From Chloroflexota bacterium (lineage in GTDB: Bacteria; Chloroflexota; Limnocylindria; Limnocylindrales; CSP1-4), in the NCBI GenBank assembly GCA_017860675.1, contig JAGDMV010000161.1, positions 1-6,288 on the forward strand: a stretch of DNA of 6,288 nucleotides, given 5' to 3'. This document shows positions 5,347 through 6,288 of the stretch, one piece after another; the stretch's first letter is position 1; every line of letters begins with the position of its first letter. The notes beneath the pieces were generated by a model, which saw nothing but the letters and a program-made list of their open reading frames with translations, searched no databases and had not been told where the DNA came from. The translations under genes were made by a program, and so were the position numbers.

Positions 5347-6288
5347 ATGCCGGCAACCGCAGCGCAGGGCGATCAGGACCGGGCAGCAGCCCGCTGGGAG
5401 CCGGTGATCGGGCTCGAGGTCCACGCCGAGCTGCGGACCGCCTCGAAGATGTTCTGCGCCTGTCCGCTCCCGCCGAACGGCGCCCCGCCGAACAGCCACA
5501 CCTGCCCCGTCTGCCTGGGCTTGCCCGGCGCGCTGCCGACGATCAACCGCCGGGCGGTGGAGCTGGTCCTGGCCACCGGGCTGGCGCTCGGGGCGACGGC
5601 CCCGGCCGCGACCCGTTGGGACCGCAAGAACTACTTCTACCCCGACCTGCCCAAGGGCTACCAGATCAGCCAGTACGACCTGCCGCTGGCCTCGGCAGGA
5701 ATGCTGCCGGTGGAGGCCGGCGAGACGGTGGTCCGGGTCGGGATCAGGCGCGCCCACCTCGAGGAGGACACGGCCAAGCTCGTCCACGCCGAGGGCACGG
5801 GCGGCCGCCGGGTCAGCCTGGTCGACTTCAACCGCTCGGGCGTGCCCCTGATGGAGATCGTCACCGAGCCCGACATCCACTCGGCCGAGATCGCCCGCCG
5901 CTACGCGGAGGAGCTACGCCTGCTGCTGCGGACGATCGGGGCGTCAGACGCCGAGATGGAGAACGGCCAGATGCGGGTGGAGGCGAACGTCTCGCTCCGA
6001 CCCTGCGGCAGCGAGGCCTTCGGCACCCGGGTCGAGGTCAAGAACATGAACTCGTTCCGGGCCGTGGAACGGGCGATCGCCCACGAGGTCGAGCGCCAGG
6101 CGACGGCCCTGGAGGCGGGCGAGCCGGTCCTCCAGGAGACGCGTGGCTGGGACGAGTCGGCCGGCCGGACCTACCGCATGCGGCGCAAGGAGGACTCCGA
6201 CGACTACCGCTACTTCCCCGAGCCCGACCTGCCCCCCCTCCACCTCGACGCGGCCTGGCTGGACGAGATCCGCTCGCACCTGCCGGAG
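5347..6288 (+). CDS. gatB: Asp-tRNA(Asn)/Glu-tRNA(Gln) amidotransferase subunit B, partial (3' end outside window)
   Basis: GatB binds the mischarged tRNA, phosphorylates its Glu or Asp side chain with ATP and substitutes ammonia delivered by GatA. The window holds the first 314 codons of the usual ~475-500: most of the kinase-like cradle domain, but not the C-terminal helical/YqeY tRNA-binding part. Visible hallmarks are WEPVIGLEVHAEL (17-29) with active-site E24/H26, a zinc-knuckle pattern C37-x-C39 and C53-x-x-C56 (HTCPVCLGLPG), RKNYFYPDLPKGYQISQYD (93-111), HLEEDTAK (137-144), DFNRSGVPLMEIVTEPD (160-176), RVEANVSL (210-217), VEVKNMNSF (229-237) and the TR.W dyad (265-268). The segment between HLEEDTAK and SLVD is about five residues longer than in the S. 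aureus protein as I remember it. The ATG at 5347 has no obvious Shine-Dalgarno and lies eight bases after the preceding stop, so ribosome handover is likely. Confidence 0.96.
   Translation, partial: MPATAAQGDQDRAAARWEPVIGLEVHAELRTASKMFCACPLPPNGAPPNSHTCPVCLGLPGALPTINRRAVELVLATGLALGATAPAATRWDRKNYFYPDLPKGYQISQYDLPLASAGMLPVEAGETVVRVGIRRAHLEEDTAKLVHAEGTGGRRVSLVDFNRSGVPLMEIVTEPDIHSAEIARRYAEELRLLLRTIGASDAEMENGQMRVEANVSLRPCGSEAFGTRVEVKNMNSFRAVERAIAHEVERQATALEAGEPVLQETRGWDESAGRTYRMRRKEDSDDYRYFPEPDLPPLHLDAAWLDEIRSHLPE

Noticed and set aside
1..6288. CRISPR array, tRNA/rRNA genes, insertion sequence ends or a defence system
   Set aside because: I saw no spaced direct repeats, cloverleaf-like segments, transposase motifs or terminal inverted repeats flanking genes. 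The window is nearly filled by metabolic and translation genes.

Overview
This 6.3 kb window is very GC-rich and densely coded. Most third codon positions are G or C. The clearest content is the GatCAB amidotransferase set in the order gatC-gatA-[aminotransferase]-[small membrane protein]-gatB, which indicates a bacterium that makes Gln-tRNA and/or Asn-tRNA by transamidation. The base composition, the partial GH3 beta-N-acetylhexosaminidase-like end and the inserted aminotransferase would fit a high-GC Chloroflexota or actinobacterial-type genome, possibly environmental. That placement is an inference from style and is not proven by any single feature.

Layout. Positions 2-127 (+) hold the last 41 codons of a GH3-type glycosidase. 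Positions 111-1844 (-) hold a complete GH13 alpha-glucosidase of the oligo-1,6-glucosidase type, whose stop lies inside the end of the GH3 gene (17-bp tail-to-tail overlap). Positions 1845-2002 form a divergent intergenic region containing a two-tier inverted repeat and a -10-like TATCAT placed so that the gatC mRNA could be leaderless. From 2003 to the window end runs one tight + strand operon: gatC (2003-2296), gatA starting on the very next base (2297-3904), a class I/II aminotransferase in two frames (3901-4512 and 4491-5075), an 88-residue two-helix membrane protein (5072-5338), and gatB (5347 onward, cut by the window end). Junctions are 0 bp, a 4-bp ATGA overlap, a 4-bp ATGA overlap and an 8-bp gap, so translational coupling is likely.

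How the genes work together. GatA releases ammonia from glutamine (or asparagine), GatB phosphorylates the side-chain carboxylate of mischarged Glu-tRNA(Gln) or Asp-tRNA(Asn) and accepts the ammonia, and GatC holds the two together. The aminotransferase would interconvert amino acids and 2-oxo acids and may bear on the Asp/Glu supply, but its substrate cannot be read from the sequence. The two glycosidases belong to a separate carbohydrate-use neighbourhood.

The most notable irregularity is in the aminotransferase. About 45-50 codons that normally carry the NPTG and DEIY motifs (the PLP-contacting Asn and Asp) are missing around 4462-4475, and the reading frame shifts at the same place. Both flanks are otherwise well conserved, so this is either a very recent lesion or a sequencing/assembly deletion. 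I found no convincing evidence of a new defence system, CRISPR array, mobile element, or tRNA/rRNA gene.
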